Origin: Margaritifera margaritifera
Taxonomy: Eukaryota > Mollusca > Bivalvia > Unionida > Margaritiferidae
Assembly: GCA_029931535.1 (NCBI GenBank)
Contig: JAQPZY010001501.1
Location: 2,107,501-2,171,500 of the forward strand
Direction: 5' to 3'
Length of the DNA stretch: 64,000 bases
Positions 33,850 through 46,576 of the stretch are shown in pieces; within the stretch, counting starts at the first letter, position 1, and every line of letters starts with the position of its first letter. Position numbers and translations under genes: made by a program. The notes under the pieces were generated by a model. The model did not search any database, was not told where the DNA came from, and was given only the letters and a program-made list of their open reading frames with translations.

Positions 33850-34560
33850 CGCCCACCAACAGATTAATGGTAGCGGTTGACGTAAAAGAGAGCAACTGGA
33901 TATTGTAAAATATTCGAGGCCGTAGACATGACATAGTATAAAATAATTGGCATAAGTAACACCGGGAGTTGATTTGTGCAAGCTATCCATCAGGTATTCA
34001 ACAATGCGATTCTCACGATGTTAGCTCCATTTCCGCTGCATCATGTAGCTAATAACGAATTGTATATGGATATATATTCTGAATTGACCTTGTTTAATAT
34101 AATGTGAATATATTAAGTGGATATTCAGCTTTAAGGGAATAATTCCAGTACGAAATATGATTCTTGACAACCCTTAGCTAATATGGAGAAAGTTGGCGGC
34201 TCAGGCAGGTGTGTGAAAATTTCGGTGTCGGTCTTGGACAGCAATATCATGTATGCATGTATGTGTGTATACATTATTTGCGTATTCTGATAATGACTTG
34301 TTTTTTCTCATACTATGATTATCACATTTTATGAACGGAATGTTAAATTGATATAATTTTCATTCATACTGGACTTGGAATACGATGTTCTCGTTTGTAT
34401 AGATCATAATACATGATTGTGTTTTTGCTCGTGCAAATTTATATGAGCAACACCTGAGTCATGGATTATGTCGATGTGGTGCACACCGTAATCATACCGT
34501 AAGCACCTATGTATATCTTCCCTTGTGATATATTTTAATTAACAATCGATAACAAACTTT
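33850..34560. other. non-coding stretch; may include the LINE 5' region
   Basis: No coding domain was found. The 5' untranslated part of the following LINE could begin near the end of this stretch. Confidence 0.45.
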
Positions 34561-34582
34561 TCATAACAGCCGATAACAAACG

Positions 34583-35581
34583 TTGAATGTCAACATGAAC
34601 TTTTGTTGTTCTTGCCCTATGTCTGTGTCCGCAGGTCAAGATGGTAGCTCAAATGATTTCAAGGGGCAACAGTTAGCAAAGAGTGATTGTAAAAGTGCAT
34701 GTGTAAGCACTTATCAGAATATTGATACAGAGCCCGCCAGCTTTGTTTGGTGTCCAGAAGAAGTAAGCTTGTACGCGGAGGTTTACATGAGTCGTCCTAA
34801 GGATGAATTCATTAATAAGATAATACTTGATCTTCATTATGATGAGATCAAAACTGAGGAGCTTAGGCAGTTCATTTTTGAGACAGTTAAGGGTACAAAG
34901 GATTTCCCTCTTGGTGAGAATGCCGAGTTGAAGCGACGCCTGCATACTCGTAGTGGAGTTTCGGTAGCGACCAAATTGCCGAGTGATATTAATGGTCTTG
35001 TATCATACTTGCCAAAGACTAACTGCAATGCAGTCACTGACCAAGATAACATTCGAACATATGATAATGTAGATGTAAAATGACTTATTACTCCAATAGC
35101 AGTGTTAGACAGTGTCCAGAGCTCAGGTGGTAATAGACCAAACATTCCTGTCCTGAGTTCAGGTAGAAACGGTGTTGCTGGTTCAGCTGGTATTCCCGTA
35201 TGAATCACGAATTCAAAAGGTGAAAAGATCAAACAACAGCTATACATGTACGTTAATAGCAATGGTAAGAACCATATTAATGATGTTGATCTTGTGGGTG
35301 ATGTTGATGATGAAGAAGATGATAATACTGATGGTTGCATTGTAGTTTCTAGAATACGATCTAAAAGGTTTTATGCAGGAAACATTGATCCATCAGTAGA
35401 TGAGAAAACAATTCACAAGTTTCTTGTGAAACGTGGCTTGGAACCCACTTTCATAAAAATTATGAAAAGCAAAAGACCGGGTTCCTTATCTGCAAGAATA
35501 AATGTGAATAGCTCTTCGGATCTGAGCAAATTCTCGGATAAGTCATTTTGGCCCAAAGCGGTTTATTGTAGACGTTGGTAA
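34583..35581 (+). pseudogene. LINE ORF1 protein, two pieces
   Basis: The frame 34583-35083 encodes a polar protein with a conserved-looking helical segment (YDEIKTEELRQFIFETVKG). The frame 35246-35581 carries an acidic linker (DVDDEEDDNTDG) and an RRM-like fold pattern: FYAGNIDPSVDEKTIHKFL, then PTFIKIMKSKRPGSLSARIN and FWPKAVYCRRW. A stop at 35081 and a gap separate them. Its place just upstream of an endonuclease/RT relic, together with the RRM-like end, marks it as ORF1 of a CR1/Jockey-type LINE. ORF1 proteins bind element RNA and may act as nucleic-acid chaperones. The clade is tentative. Confidence 0.7.
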
Positions 35582-35699
35582 GCAAACAAGCAATGGAACA
35601 ATGATGTTGGTTACCGGGAAGAATCAGCTGAGTACGAAATAATGCAGATCTTCTTTTGTCTAGTCATTTGGTGGCTTCTGTCCAGCTTAAAGATGGTTG

Positions 35700-36435
35700 G
35701 GTTGAATCTTAATATTCTCGCATGGAATGACACAGGTATTATGTCGAGCGCCCTTTATCTTAGTCAGTTACTATCAATGCAATAAATAGATATATGTGGC
35801 ATCTCTGAACATCGGCTATTTCAAGAGCGACTCAGGTTCTTGGACTCTATAGACGCCAACTATTGTTCCGCTGCCACTGTTGACCAGGATACGGTATTTC
35901 GTAGGATTCGTGGAAAAGGGGGCGTGGTTATTATTTGGCATATCAAGTATAATAATGACATCGCACTTTTTGGAGATTGAAGATGATTGCATTGTTGGTA
36001 TTAGGTTAAGACTAGATTACAATACGTTACAATTACAATACAAGTTTATTTACCATGTCATGGCCATCCTCTTTATTTATACTCCGAGCACATTGAAAAA
36101 CTGCACGGTATTTACAATATGTACGCAGAGTATGGCTCCGTTATTCGTATGGATAATTTTAACTCCAATCGCAGTATGCATTTATCTGACACAAGAAATA
36201 ATTTGCTGTATTCCCTGTTCGTTCGCAACGATTTAATCTCTTTGAGCAATGCTGACTTTTGTAAAGGTCCCCACTATTCATATGTTTCCTATTCTGGTGT
36301 GAGTATGTCTCTAATTGTTCATATCGTTGTTGACAAGTCAAAAGTGAATTTGGTCAAAGAGGCTATAATCGTTGATGATGATGCTCTAAATGTTTCTAAC
36401 CAAAGACCTATACTTGGATCTTTTGAATTTTAATT
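35700..36435 (+). pseudogene. LINE ORF2, APE-type endonuclease domain
   Basis: ILAWNDTGIMSSALYLSQLL (about 35715-35775) is the first APE strand with its Asn. A stop follows, then DICGISEHRLF (35790-35822) with the catalytic Glu. Further motifs are GKGGVVIIW, YAEYGSVIRMDNFNSN and a C-terminal VSNQRPILGS, where S-D-H-R-P is usual. Loss of that Asp/His pair, plus stops near 35785 and 35978, shows it cannot cut DNA. The domain normally nicks target DNA to prime reverse transcription. Confidence 0.75.
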
Positions 36436-36632
36436 TTATAATATAAGTGATTCGAACTTCAATTGTTTAAAGTTCAGTTGGGGGAAAGTTGACTCTCGGA
36501 TACGAAAAGAATATGCGTGTGTATTAGACAGTAACTTAAAGCCTCGTAAGTCCTTTATCCCGGCAAACGGGGAGACAGACTTACTGCCTAGCAAAATTGT
36601 TAATGTTCTATCTATGGCAAGCAACAAAAAAA

Positions 36633-36663
<31 letters not shown>

Positions 36664-38395
36664 CATTCATGTTTCAAAATTCAAACCCTTTTTAAAACCA
36701 TTCCGGAATTCTAAGTTAAATATTTTGCACAAAACAATGGTCAAAAGAAGGCAGGCGTGGATACAGAAGGGAAATCTAGCTGTCAAAACAATATATTCTT
36801 CATTTGTTATAAAGATGTCGAGTCAGCTTTTCGAAGACGTCACAGAAAATATGTTTCAGATTATCAAAAGCATGAAAATGAAAACATTGATAAGTACGCA
36901 GAGGTTGATCAAAACCTAGTTTGGAAAACTTTAATTGCACGCCAACAGAAAAGTAGAAAACCGCTTGAAATGAAATTTAATGATAGTATTTTTCGGGATC
37001 CAACATATATAGTTACTCTGTGGGCAACATATTTTGAGAGCTTGCATTCCCCACCAAATTTTGATAATAGATATCAGACGTTTCATGAGAAGTTAGTAAA
37101 TCTGTTAAAATGCGGAATGAAACCACTGTACGTGGAGAGTTCGATCCAATCACACTTGAAGAATTAGCATCTGTGGCTTCAGATATTCAGTCTGGAAGGC
37201 CGGTGAGTTTGACAACATAAATTATGAACACCTTAGGTGTGGTGGTACCACGATCAGGTTAGTCTTGGTTACTTTCTACAACACAATGTTGACATTTGGT
37301 CACATCCCGGACAAATTAAATGAAGGTCTGATAATTACCGTTCTTAAGGGTGGAAATAATAATAAAAGAGATCCCAACAATTATAGGGCGATAACGTTTC
37401 TTCCAGTTATTGGTAAAGTTTTCTAAAAGATTTTAATAAAAAGGCATGATACTTATTTAAAATCCAATAAGTTTTCGATTGACTTACTCCATTCGGGCTT
37501 TCATAAGGATCCAGGTTGCAATATGGCTTCTTTTTGGTCCATGAACTAATTGGTTATGCTAATGAAAACCAAATCAAATTATACGCAGCTTTTCGTGATA
37601 CTGAGAAAGCTTTTGACAATGTATGGCATGATGGATTATTTTAAAAATTGTTTCAGATCGGTATTAATCACAGAATATGGATGCTGATTGTCAGTCTATA
37701 CACAAATATGTACAGCAGAGTTATCCTGTCAAAAAGAATTTCTAACAGATTTCCTGTGTTGAAGTCACATGGCAAGGAGGGATATTATCCCCTTGGCTCT
37801 ACCTTGTATTTGTCAATGAGTTGATTGATGTTTAACAACATGCAATTTGGGCTTTCTATTTCTCAACAATCCGTGCCCTTGTCCGACTTTAGCAGATTAT
37901 ATGCTCCTTCTGAGTCTTTGAAAATTAGGCATGGATGACTTACTGAAGATATGTTCTTAGTACTCTATAAAGTGGGAATTTAGATACAATTCACCAAAAA
38001 GTATTATTATTGTTTTTAATGAAAGTTCATAAGACTACAAATGAAGACATCGACATTGGTTTTTGAGAGCTGAGGCTGTTCATGAAACAGAATCTTGTAG
38101 ACATTTAGGAGTTAATGCATCTAAATACAGCAAAATTGATACTAGGATAAAAAAAAAGGCTAAAGATATACTTGAACGTTCTCTATTAAGTTTTATTTAT
38201 ATTGGAGTTAATGAGTACGGTTTTAATCCAGTCACAGCAAAGATCTTGTATGAAACTATTGCCTTACCCTGGGCATTGTATGGTTGTAAATCCTGGTGGA
38301 GCCCCTACCCTCAGAACATACTCGCATTAGAGAGAGATCATCGTTTCTGCATTAAGCGTGTGCAAGGATTACCTAGATTGACATTGCACTGAGTT
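36436..38395 (+). pseudogene. LINE ORF2, linker and reverse transcriptase domain
   Basis: A linker with KPFLKPFRNSKLN and FRRRHRKYVSDY precedes the RT. The fingers/palm are visible as FGHIPDKLNEGLIITVLKGG and DPNNYRAITFLPVIGKVF (37300-37424). The active-site motif reads LADYMLLLS near 37888, where YADD.LLS is usual, so the second Asp is Tyr. The thumb/end region has SCRHLGVNAS and LYGCKSWWSPYPQNILALE (38090-38330). Many stops and frameshifts occur. A poly(A) run (36626-36663) lies in the linker. Confidence 0.78.
36626..36663. repeat. poly(A) tract inside the LINE linker
   Basis: About 37 A with one G, read as poly-Lys in the linker frame. It is probably expansion of an A-rich coding run, because LINE coding sequence continues on both sides. 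Confidence 0.85.
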
Positions 38396-39173
38396 TATTG
38401 TGTGTTTTACCCACTGAAGCCTTCATAGATACGAATAAATTGTTTTTCCTGGAGCAACTTTGCAGATTGCCTGCAGCCTATTTTGCAAAACAAGTTTTCT
38501 TACTCCGTCGTTTCACCTATCGAAACCCAAGAGTCAAAATAGAACAAACTGGTTCTATTCCTAACATTTATTGACTACTGGGAACATTTTTATCTAAATG
38601 AGTTTATTGAATCGTTCATATTTCAATGTCGATTTCCGGTCAAAAAACCTGATTGGAAACGAATTGCTAAATACAAAGTCCATATATCATATGAAAATCC
38701 TTTGAAATGTACACTAATCGCTTATTATATTTCAGAAGTTATTGCAAGATGACAGCTTGATTCCGTCTGTTATATGGGAAGTAGCTAGAAAATGTTCTGC
38801 CTCTTTTGAATCATGTCAAGATGTTGCCAATATAGTGTCTAATCTGTTTTCATCTGCGGATGAAGCTGTTTGCATTCGCTGTCAAACTGTTTGTACATCT
38901 GTCGTTGATTATTTCATAGGTGCATGTAGTTTTCTTACACCATATCGTGATAGGTTTTTGTACAATATTATTGATAAATTCGGTGTGCATGTTTACATGT
39001 ATTTAGATTTATTGACCGATATTGATTTTGTTAATACTCTTTTGGGAATGATATTCAGAGAGTTACTAGTTCTTATTAGGAATGATCAAATTATGTATTT
39101 CCATCTTTTGTGCATCAGCTTTTGCTTCCATGTGGAAAAGATTCGTTTGACCGTGCATTATGCTGATATCTAA
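38396..39173 (+). pseudogene. LINE ORF2 C-terminal region with Cys-rich motif
   Basis: The frame 38742-39173 contains CIRCQTVCTSVVDYFIGACS, a C-x2-C...(D/H)-x4-C arrangement like the zinc-knuckle-type end of CR1-like ORF2 proteins, followed by LTPYRDRFLYNIIDKFGV. Upstream at 38610-38745 the frame reads FQCRFPVKKPDWKRIAKYKV. It continues the RT in order on the same strand. Confidence 0.65.
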
Positions 39174-39509
39174 TGTGTTTTGATACTCCTGTTATTTATT
39201 GAAAATTTATGATCGGAGCGTACTGATGTCAGATTGTATACTTTTTTGTCCCTCTAGTTCATTATACATCTTCAAGATGTAGATTAATGAAGCGATTGTT
39301 CATATTTACCCAACCGTATAAACGTTCTCCCTTACTTCCATGCTAGATGGGCAACTCAACTTTGTCAACAATCGTATTTTGTGTTTAACATTTGTTATTT
39401 TCTTTTCTCAAATTACTGCTAGGTTGGCAGATGTTCATTCTGTGTGTACCTGTTTGACTGATTGTACAATTCGTAACACGAAGGAAATACAGTTATCAGT
39501 CAATCAATC

Positions 39510-40170
39510 TCAACTCGTGTACTATCCACTGTACTGAAATATGTCATTTAAAATTAGATGACCTTTCCACATACTAAGTATTGTGCTTATTTCCTATTCA
39601 AATGATAATTTACCACAACTAATAACAGTATTTGCTAAAAAGGTCGCAACTCATAAGGAAGTTAGTCGACTGGCCTTTCGAACATGGAGTAGTGATACGA
39701 TCTCGTGAGTCAAGCAGGGAATATGATTTGAAAGGCCAATAGTAACGCATGATAGGCCTTTATAATTTCTTATCTGTGACATTAGGTTACCGACCAATAA
39801 GTTAGCGGTTGTAAGCGTAGGCATTGCTGCTCTAATTTGTGTTTTTTTTTCTGTAAGAACAATGCCTCATATTGATCAAATGGATGATGGAACTTCAGGA
39901 CAGTAACATACAGTCACCACTCCCAACATTGCCTAATAAGGTGAGATCTTTGTCTTCCATATTTTTATTCATCACCCTTTGCTCTCTTTCTCACCTTATG
40001 TCTGTATGTCTGTTGCTTCAACACTGTAAGAGGATCTCATCCACCTTCTTTTTCTCTCTATCCGCCTGTTGTATTCACACTCCATGAATATCTTCAGCCA
40101 CTACTCTTTCTCTCTGTCTCATAGTGTATGCATGTTGCACCCACCTTTTAAGAGAATCTTCATCCCGCTG

Positions 40171-40203
<33 letters not shown>

Positions 40204-40344
40204 TTCTCTCTCTTTGAGACAAAGACAAATCGGATAGATTTACTCCATGGGTATAGGGCTAAATTTTCACGCTTCCAGCAAAGTTTTTAGAGTGTGTGGA
40301 TGTATATATTATTGTATATCCAAGTAAAGACGTATACGTCTCTC
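39510..40344 (+). repeat. dispersed repeat family R1, copy B (about 0.83 kb)
   Basis: The direct counterpart of 31712-32725, with the same block order and two internal deletions relative to that copy. It starts about 330 bp after the last recognisable LINE coding sequence. Confidence 0.85.
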
Positions 40345-40690
40345 TTTATTAGTAAACAGTACGTCAGTGCACCCCGCAAAGTATTCCCATGTACCACTAC
40401 ACACTTTCTCAGTTGGATTATCCAATTATTAATTGTCAATTTGTATTTGCCTGTTTGGATTTTTTTTTATTTAAGCCGCTAGGTTTGAGAGTTCGCAGCC
40501 GGCGAATCGAAAAGGTTTATTTGGATGTCCCATTTTTGTGCTCCATTTTGAGTTATGGGTGATCACAGTCAGGATTACATCATTTAAGGTGTGGCTGGGT
40601 GAAGTGAAATGGTATGCCATTGTATTTCTTTCCGTTGTTTTAGTTAACCGATCTGATCTGTGAAGATTCATTCTAATATTCAATTTCTTT
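40345..40690. other. non-coding stretch, no gene seen
   Basis: No recognisable domain. Confidence 0.5.
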
Positions 40691-40691
40691 G

Positions 40692-40806
<115 letters not shown>

Positions 40807-40959
40807 TCTGTAATCTTTCACCAAATACTATTTGTTTCCTTGCATTGTCGATAATCTGCTTAAACTAATTATTACTTAGTCAAGTACCGACACATTATAA
40901 AGCCAAAATTAGATATGTTTTCACCCGCCTGAGGCAAATTGAACATAATTCAATATTGA

Positions 40960-41765
40960 CGTCTAAAAGGAATGCTTGTTGTCTCTGGGATATTTCTGTT
41001 CTCACACACACAAACGTGATATCTCTGGGCATTCTATTCACACTGCTTTAATCAGAAATCATAGCATCCGTTAACGTTTTATATCCTAAGCAAAACTATG
41101 GTGCATTGAACGGATACTCTTGGGGTATCTTCTGATATTGGAAATGGTAATAATTCAAACGCATGAAAAGATAGACCATTCACGATTGCGTGTGTGAATA
41201 CACAATGGTATTATTACAATTCTTTTACCACGACTTTGTAACAAGGATTTTGGATTTGTTTCAGTCGAATTTTTGTAACGCAGAAAACTGGAATGTATTA
41301 TATATAATGTTCATAACTCCCAGAAAGGGATTACTTTCAATACAGGCTTTACAGTTTTCAAAATGTGCCAGATAACCACATAACGTTCCTTCAACGCGCA
41401 GCTAAATTTTGCGAGTCAGCTTATGTATACGATTGGTTTCAAGATCTCCAAAATACATGGACAGCCTTTCCTTCACAACGGTCGTTCGTGTAGTGTTTAA
41501 TAGATTTCACGACTTCAGGAATCTTGTAAAATATGTAGTTCAAAATCTTAAATAAACAAACGGAATAGGATTACCACGTGACTTACTCTCCTGGCCGTTA
41601 ATCATGGAAAGCGCAGTTTGGTATATGTATTAAATTCATGTGTAGTCTTCCTGCGTTATTTTTGCGGCGGATCTATCATTCCTTATTTACTTCTCCATCA
41701 AATAATCTATCTCTCTATCTATCTATCTATATATCTATTTATATATCTATCTATCTATCTGTGTG
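40960..41765 (+). repeat. CTAT-tailed repeat family R2, copy 1 with insertion
   Basis: Opens with ATTCTATTCACACTGCTT and GCATCCGTTAACGTTTTATA and ends in (CTAT)n at about 41705-41760. The following copy repeats the same blocks. About 340 bp between 41220 and 41560 have no counterpart in copy 2. Confidence 0.75.
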
Positions 41766-41767
41766 TA

Positions 41768-42180
41768 CGAATGGACATTCTATTCACACTGCTTCTAGAA
41801 GAAAATATTGCATCCGTTAACATTTCATGTCCTAAGCTTCAATACTGTTCGGGAAACAGATACTCTTTGGGTCTCTTCTGATAATGGAAACATTAATGAT
41901 TCAAAAGCAAAACTAGACAGAACATTCACGACAGCATGGATGCAGATATAACTGTGTACTCAAGTGGAATAGGGTTGGGACGTAATTTTCCCGCGAAACC
42001 TTAAGTCTTGGAAAACGCAGTTTTCCAGATGTATTCACTTCATGGGTAGTATTAATAAACTAATATTATAGCGCATGTATCATTATTTATCTACCTGACT
42101 ATCTATAAATCAATCAATCGAGCAATCAATCTATGTATCTATCTGTTTGTGCATGTGTCCGTCGATCGTCTGTCTGTCTA
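41768..42180 (+). repeat. CTAT-tailed repeat family R2, copy 2
   Basis: Begins immediately after the (CTAT)n of copy 1 with ATTCTATTCACACTGCTTCT and GCATCCGTTAACATTTCATG, passes through GGAAAACGCAGTTTTCCAGA and CTTCATGGGTAGT, and again ends in CTAT-rich sequence. Copies 1 and 2 are therefore tandem. Confidence 0.75.
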
Positions 42181-43175
42181 TCTGTTTAAACTTGTCTTGA
42201 TTAGGCACCTTATCACAAAAAGCAGAGAGGTTAAGGCAGTTGTAGGGATGTCGTATTTGTCTTTTGTGACGACAGTATCTTTTTCCTTGCTGTCCAGAAA
42301 CATCGCAACATTAACGCCACATTCAAATTTTAAAATCTCATGCATTAAGAAACCAGATGGAAATATAATGAATATGCACATTCCTGGATACAAACAATAT
42401 TCGATCTTAATTTAGAATGAAATAAATAAATGAAATAGGATACAAAGAAATAGATGATAAAATGCGAGATGAGCCATATTAACAATATAACGTTTCTTAA
42501 AACGTAAATGGTGTGAGGGTAGGGGTGGTGGCCTTTATCACTATTCGTCCTACAACACTAGCAATGAATATTTACTACGATATATAATTGTAATGTTTTT
42601 AACATATTTCGCAAAATTTAACATGCGACCTGTACGACTGTAATAGGTCGACAGACTTAAATGTAATATCCACTTGAAATGGATTTAAATTTTTCATGAA
42701 ACCGTGTAAAATCATCATCAAATGCAAATTTAATTAATAGAATACATTGAACCATCTGTATTCCAGGAAAAGTGTGTATTTTAAGGTACTTTCAGCCGAT
42801 GTTAGATCTTTCTTGTATTACAGTAATTCCCATTATACTCACGGATCAGGCTATTGAACTTGAACACGTTTTTCTTTTAATTGATTGTATGTTTCTTTGA
42901 ATCTATTGAATCACGTTGTTGGAGTCAAGGTTCTTCGTTGCATTTCATGTTGAGCGGTCGATTCACTTTTACTGATCCTGTTCACTGCAGATATTTACAA
43001 TAACAATAATGTTGCACAGTTATAGTTTTCCAATCAATATTAGATGTGATAAAGGAAGTGTAGCAGAGATTAAGTTTGCAATTTTTTTAAACCCATCAGT
43101 TTTACTGAGTTCTTCCGTGAACATACACATTTTTATATCTGCCTCATTTGAAAAAAGAAAGTTAAAACAATAAAA
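42181..43175. other. non-coding stretch, no gene seen
   Basis: AT-rich. Frames at 42149-42415 (plus) and 42178-42393 (minus) overlap each other and show no family. Confidence 0.5.
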
Positions 43176-43180
43176 AGAGG

Positions 43181-43335
43181 TGGGCAGTCGGTTTGGCTAG
43201 CTCTCTGTTTAAACCGCTGCTTTGCATATCTATGGTCCAGGGTTCAATCCACGGCACCAAAACATGGTCTATCCTTTTGGGGTTCTTTTGCCCCCGGGTT
43301 CTTAGTTGTCCATGATCACCTGTAAACCATGAGAT
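43181..43335 (+). mobile_element. tRNA-derived SINE-like sequence
   Basis: A B box-like GGTTCAATCC at 43241-43250 lies about 50 bp after an A box-like TTTGGCTAGCTC. Body sequence follows (GGGTTCTTAGTTGTCCATGA). The tRNA head resembles the layout of the SINE at 23.0 kb but the body differs. It could instead be a tRNA pseudogene with flanking unique sequence. Confidence 0.5.
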
Positions 43336-43552
43336 ATACATAATTGGGTCCAAACAAAGAGATAGATTGATAGATTTAAACTTCCTTTGGAATATTCGCA
43401 AATTATTGCTTTTTCTCTTTCGTGATTGGCATCTTGCTGTTTTAGGTGTGTAACAATTCATAATTTTATATACAAATCTAAACCAGCCAGAGTGTATGTG
43501 TATGACATAATCCCTAATTAATTTGCATTGCATTGTGTAAAATGACGTAGAT

Positions 43553-43555
<3 letters not shown>
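43336..43555. other. non-coding stretch
   Basis: No recognisable domain. The long minus frame here overlaps the SINE-like sequence. Confidence 0.5.

Positions 43556-43612
<57 letters not shown>
43556..43612. repeat. (TA)n microsatellite
   Basis: About 28 TA units. Confidence 0.97.
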
Positions 43613-43616
<4 letters not shown>

Positions 43617-45427
43617 CAGTTTCTTAAATGTGCTGAATCAGCAAGACATCTCAAATAAATAATATTTGTGGAATGAATATAGCAAAATGCCACACAACCT
43701 GAAATTAATATTGTATTACTTGTATTAAGGAGAAATCAATATTGACACTGCAAATGCGTGTGATATAATAATTGAATTTGTACAGCCTACACCATGATAA
43801 GATCTCTTAATTTTATAGTTATCGTCTGTTCTACTTACTTGCTTATCTTATCTATTTGCCTATCTACCCATATATATATATATATATATATATATAGCTA
43901 GCCGTGCACGTGCCTTTCAGTCTGTCAAATGGTCTATCCTTATGTTAGTCACAGTCTTTACCAACTATCCTCACTCCCATAATTTTATCGTCCACTTAAG
44001 CCAGCCTTTTGACAATGTAGCTGATATGGTTCTACTGGGAATTGACTATTTTAGTAAAGTATCAGTTTCCGTGGATTTCGTGGCTACAACAAACCAAGAA
44101 TTGAAAGACCCAGTGAAAGAATAGGATTCCTCAGCAATCCACTAATTTAAGTACCAATGAGAATACAATTTATTTTTTGTACAATATCACGGAAATAAAC
44201 GAATTCAATGTAATTCGAGGGACAAATATCAATATAATATTGGCAATGCGTAAGAAGAGAGAGGTCATTCACGAGAAAACTAACAATAGTTTTAATAAAA
44301 GTAATGAAATGGATTAGGTATATGACATGACATTTGGATTTGTTCTCTCGGAATCTTAATCATACGGAAATACCACTGTCTTCAATTTTGAAATATCAAG
44401 TAAGATTCATATCCCTAATCTTAAACCGTATATCATTCACTCTCAGTCCGTCTGTCTGTCTGCATCTTTCTCTCACTGAATGTGTTTACAATGAAGCAGT
44501 TTCCTTGCTTCTCAATGACCCACCAACTGTATTTTGTCTTAGAAAAATGGGAGATAACTCAATTAGGAGAAAACATTGAACTACTCACACAGTTGCACTC
44601 CAATTATTTTTTTGTCTTCACGTTTTTGACAGAAAATGTATCTTTTTACGTCTCGATGCATTTAGGAGTCTCCTCTGGGATACATTTGTCCTCACACCTA
44701 ATTAAACAGGAATGTATATATTGTATACACAGAGATTCAGTGACATCATGTGGTATCCGTACATCTACAGTGTTCATAGTGTTGTTTTACATAGCGCAGA
44801 AGGACTGATAATCTAGGGCACAAAGACGAGATAAGAGGGAGAGTACATCAGTGTGCTGAGATATATGTAATTGAATACTTAGATGGATTCGAATTTTCAT
44901 GTAAGTTACCCTCTCGACTATACGTTATTTTTAGTTAGTATTTAACAAATATGTCTCTTCATATATTTTTCAATCCGACTGTTCAATATCTATATATCTT
45001 TGTCTGCATATTTTCCTTCGTTTTTATTCATTATCTCATTATCGAAAGAGTTAAATGTATGTATAGGGTTTCAAGGCACGTCAGCACAATACTGACTGTA
45101 TACTGTATATTGAAAGTTAAGCTCTAACAATATAATAGAGGGGTGAACCTTTGTGCTCAAAGTTGAGCTGTTTTATCTATCGACAGTTAGCTTGATTATA
45201 ACTTCAGTGGCCCATCATACATTTATCCAATGGCTTTTCTGCATATATTAGATATCGAAACGCATATTTTTGGAACAAAAACAAGCTACGTTCTTGACGC
45301 AAAATGACATCAATAAATTCGATCAAAGACCAGCCAAAGCAGAGATGAAAATTGAAAACGGGCCTTGCCATAACATGTTTCATGAATGGCATTTTGTATC
45401 CTTTACTTTCTCCTTCCAATGTGATAT

Positions 45428-45429
<2 letters not shown>
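43613..45429. other. non-coding stretch, small (TA)n at 43870-43896
   Basis: No gene was recognised. Short frames (43942-44124, 44334-44579, 44482-44808) have no family features. Confidence 0.5.

Positions 45430-45503
<74 letters not shown>
45430..45503. repeat. (CT)n microsatellite
   Basis: About 37 CT units. Confidence 0.97.
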
Positions 45504-45506
<3 letters not shown>

Positions 45507-46489
45507 AGTTTCTTGATACACGAGCAATTTTTATTTTCTATAGATAATGTTATTCGCGAGGGCTTTTTCTAGAACATTTGTGGTAACTATACATGCGACA
45601 TGTAGGACTAGAATGTCAGGACAAAAAAATATGTAACATGCATGTAAAATATACATTTGAGTTCTCAAAAAAATAAAGAAAACTTTGCATCAAATACAAG
45701 CCAACTAATAATTGCCTTAAATAGCCTGTGTTCAAGGAAACTGGGGTCCATTTGTATCTGTTGAATCCAGATCATTCTATTATTAGAAAGATTTTTTATA
45801 TCCTAATGAATCAGATTATTGAACTACAAACAACTTTTCTTGGAATAATTTTGAAGTAACAATTACCCGCTCTGCGGTTAATATGCTTTTCAATATCCTG
45901 AAAAATGTTATTATTTCTCAATCAATTTAATGCCGCACTTTTAAAGGTTCTAATCGATACTAGACGGTAGACCGGAAGAACAAAAATGGGATTACAATTT
46001 AAAACACTTTTATTACGTAATAATTATGAACTAATTTAATTGTTTATCTTAAGATACACATAAACTTTTCTCCGTCTTTATAAAGAGCTTAGAAAATGCA
46101 AAGGGGCTCCTAGCATTAGCGGTAAATAAACCACTTCATTCAAGGTTTGTGTACCCGCTTTGATGACTTAAAATGAGCACAGCAAAAGTTATATATTCTA
46201 ATTAATTCTAATTGAAATTAGACTGAAATAATTAATAGGTAAATATATTTAATAAACTGCCAATAGAACAAACTAGTTTTTGTTAGTTTGTAAAATCTCA
46301 CGAAAACTTGTTCACAGACCTGGACAAATTGAAATATTCAAGTAAATTACACTCGTCTCATCATCATACTACAGGCAACGGCCTTTTTACAACGAATTCA
46401 TTGTATTTATAATTTAGATCATGTCGAAGAAAATATGAGTTAAGTGGCTTTTGCAATGACAAGCAGAGGTGGCTGACACACAAAGTGGC
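45504..46489. other. non-coding stretch, no gene seen
   Basis: AT-rich, with no recognisable coding signal. Confidence 0.55.
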
Positions 46490-46515
46490 ATTATTACTAT
46501 TATTATTATTATTAA

Positions 46516-46575
<60 letters not shown>
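46490..46575. repeat. (ATT)n microsatellite
   Basis: About 27 trinucleotides with one interruption near 46512. Confidence 0.96.

Positions 46576-46576
<1 letters not shown>

Larger units (their letters stand above)
34583..39180 (+). mobile_element. LINE, nearly full-length relic (CR1/Jockey-type, tentative)
   Basis: ORF1, endonuclease, reverse transcriptase and a C-terminal Cys-rich segment occur in canonical order on the plus strand over 4.6 kb. All have stops and frameshifts, so it is inactive. The element lies between the two copies of repeat R1. Neither a 3' tail nor a target-site duplication could be defined. Confidence 0.82.

Noticed and set aside
43162..43533. Minus-strand 123-codon frame
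   Set aside because: It overlaps a tRNA-like SINE head on the plus strand and shows no domain.
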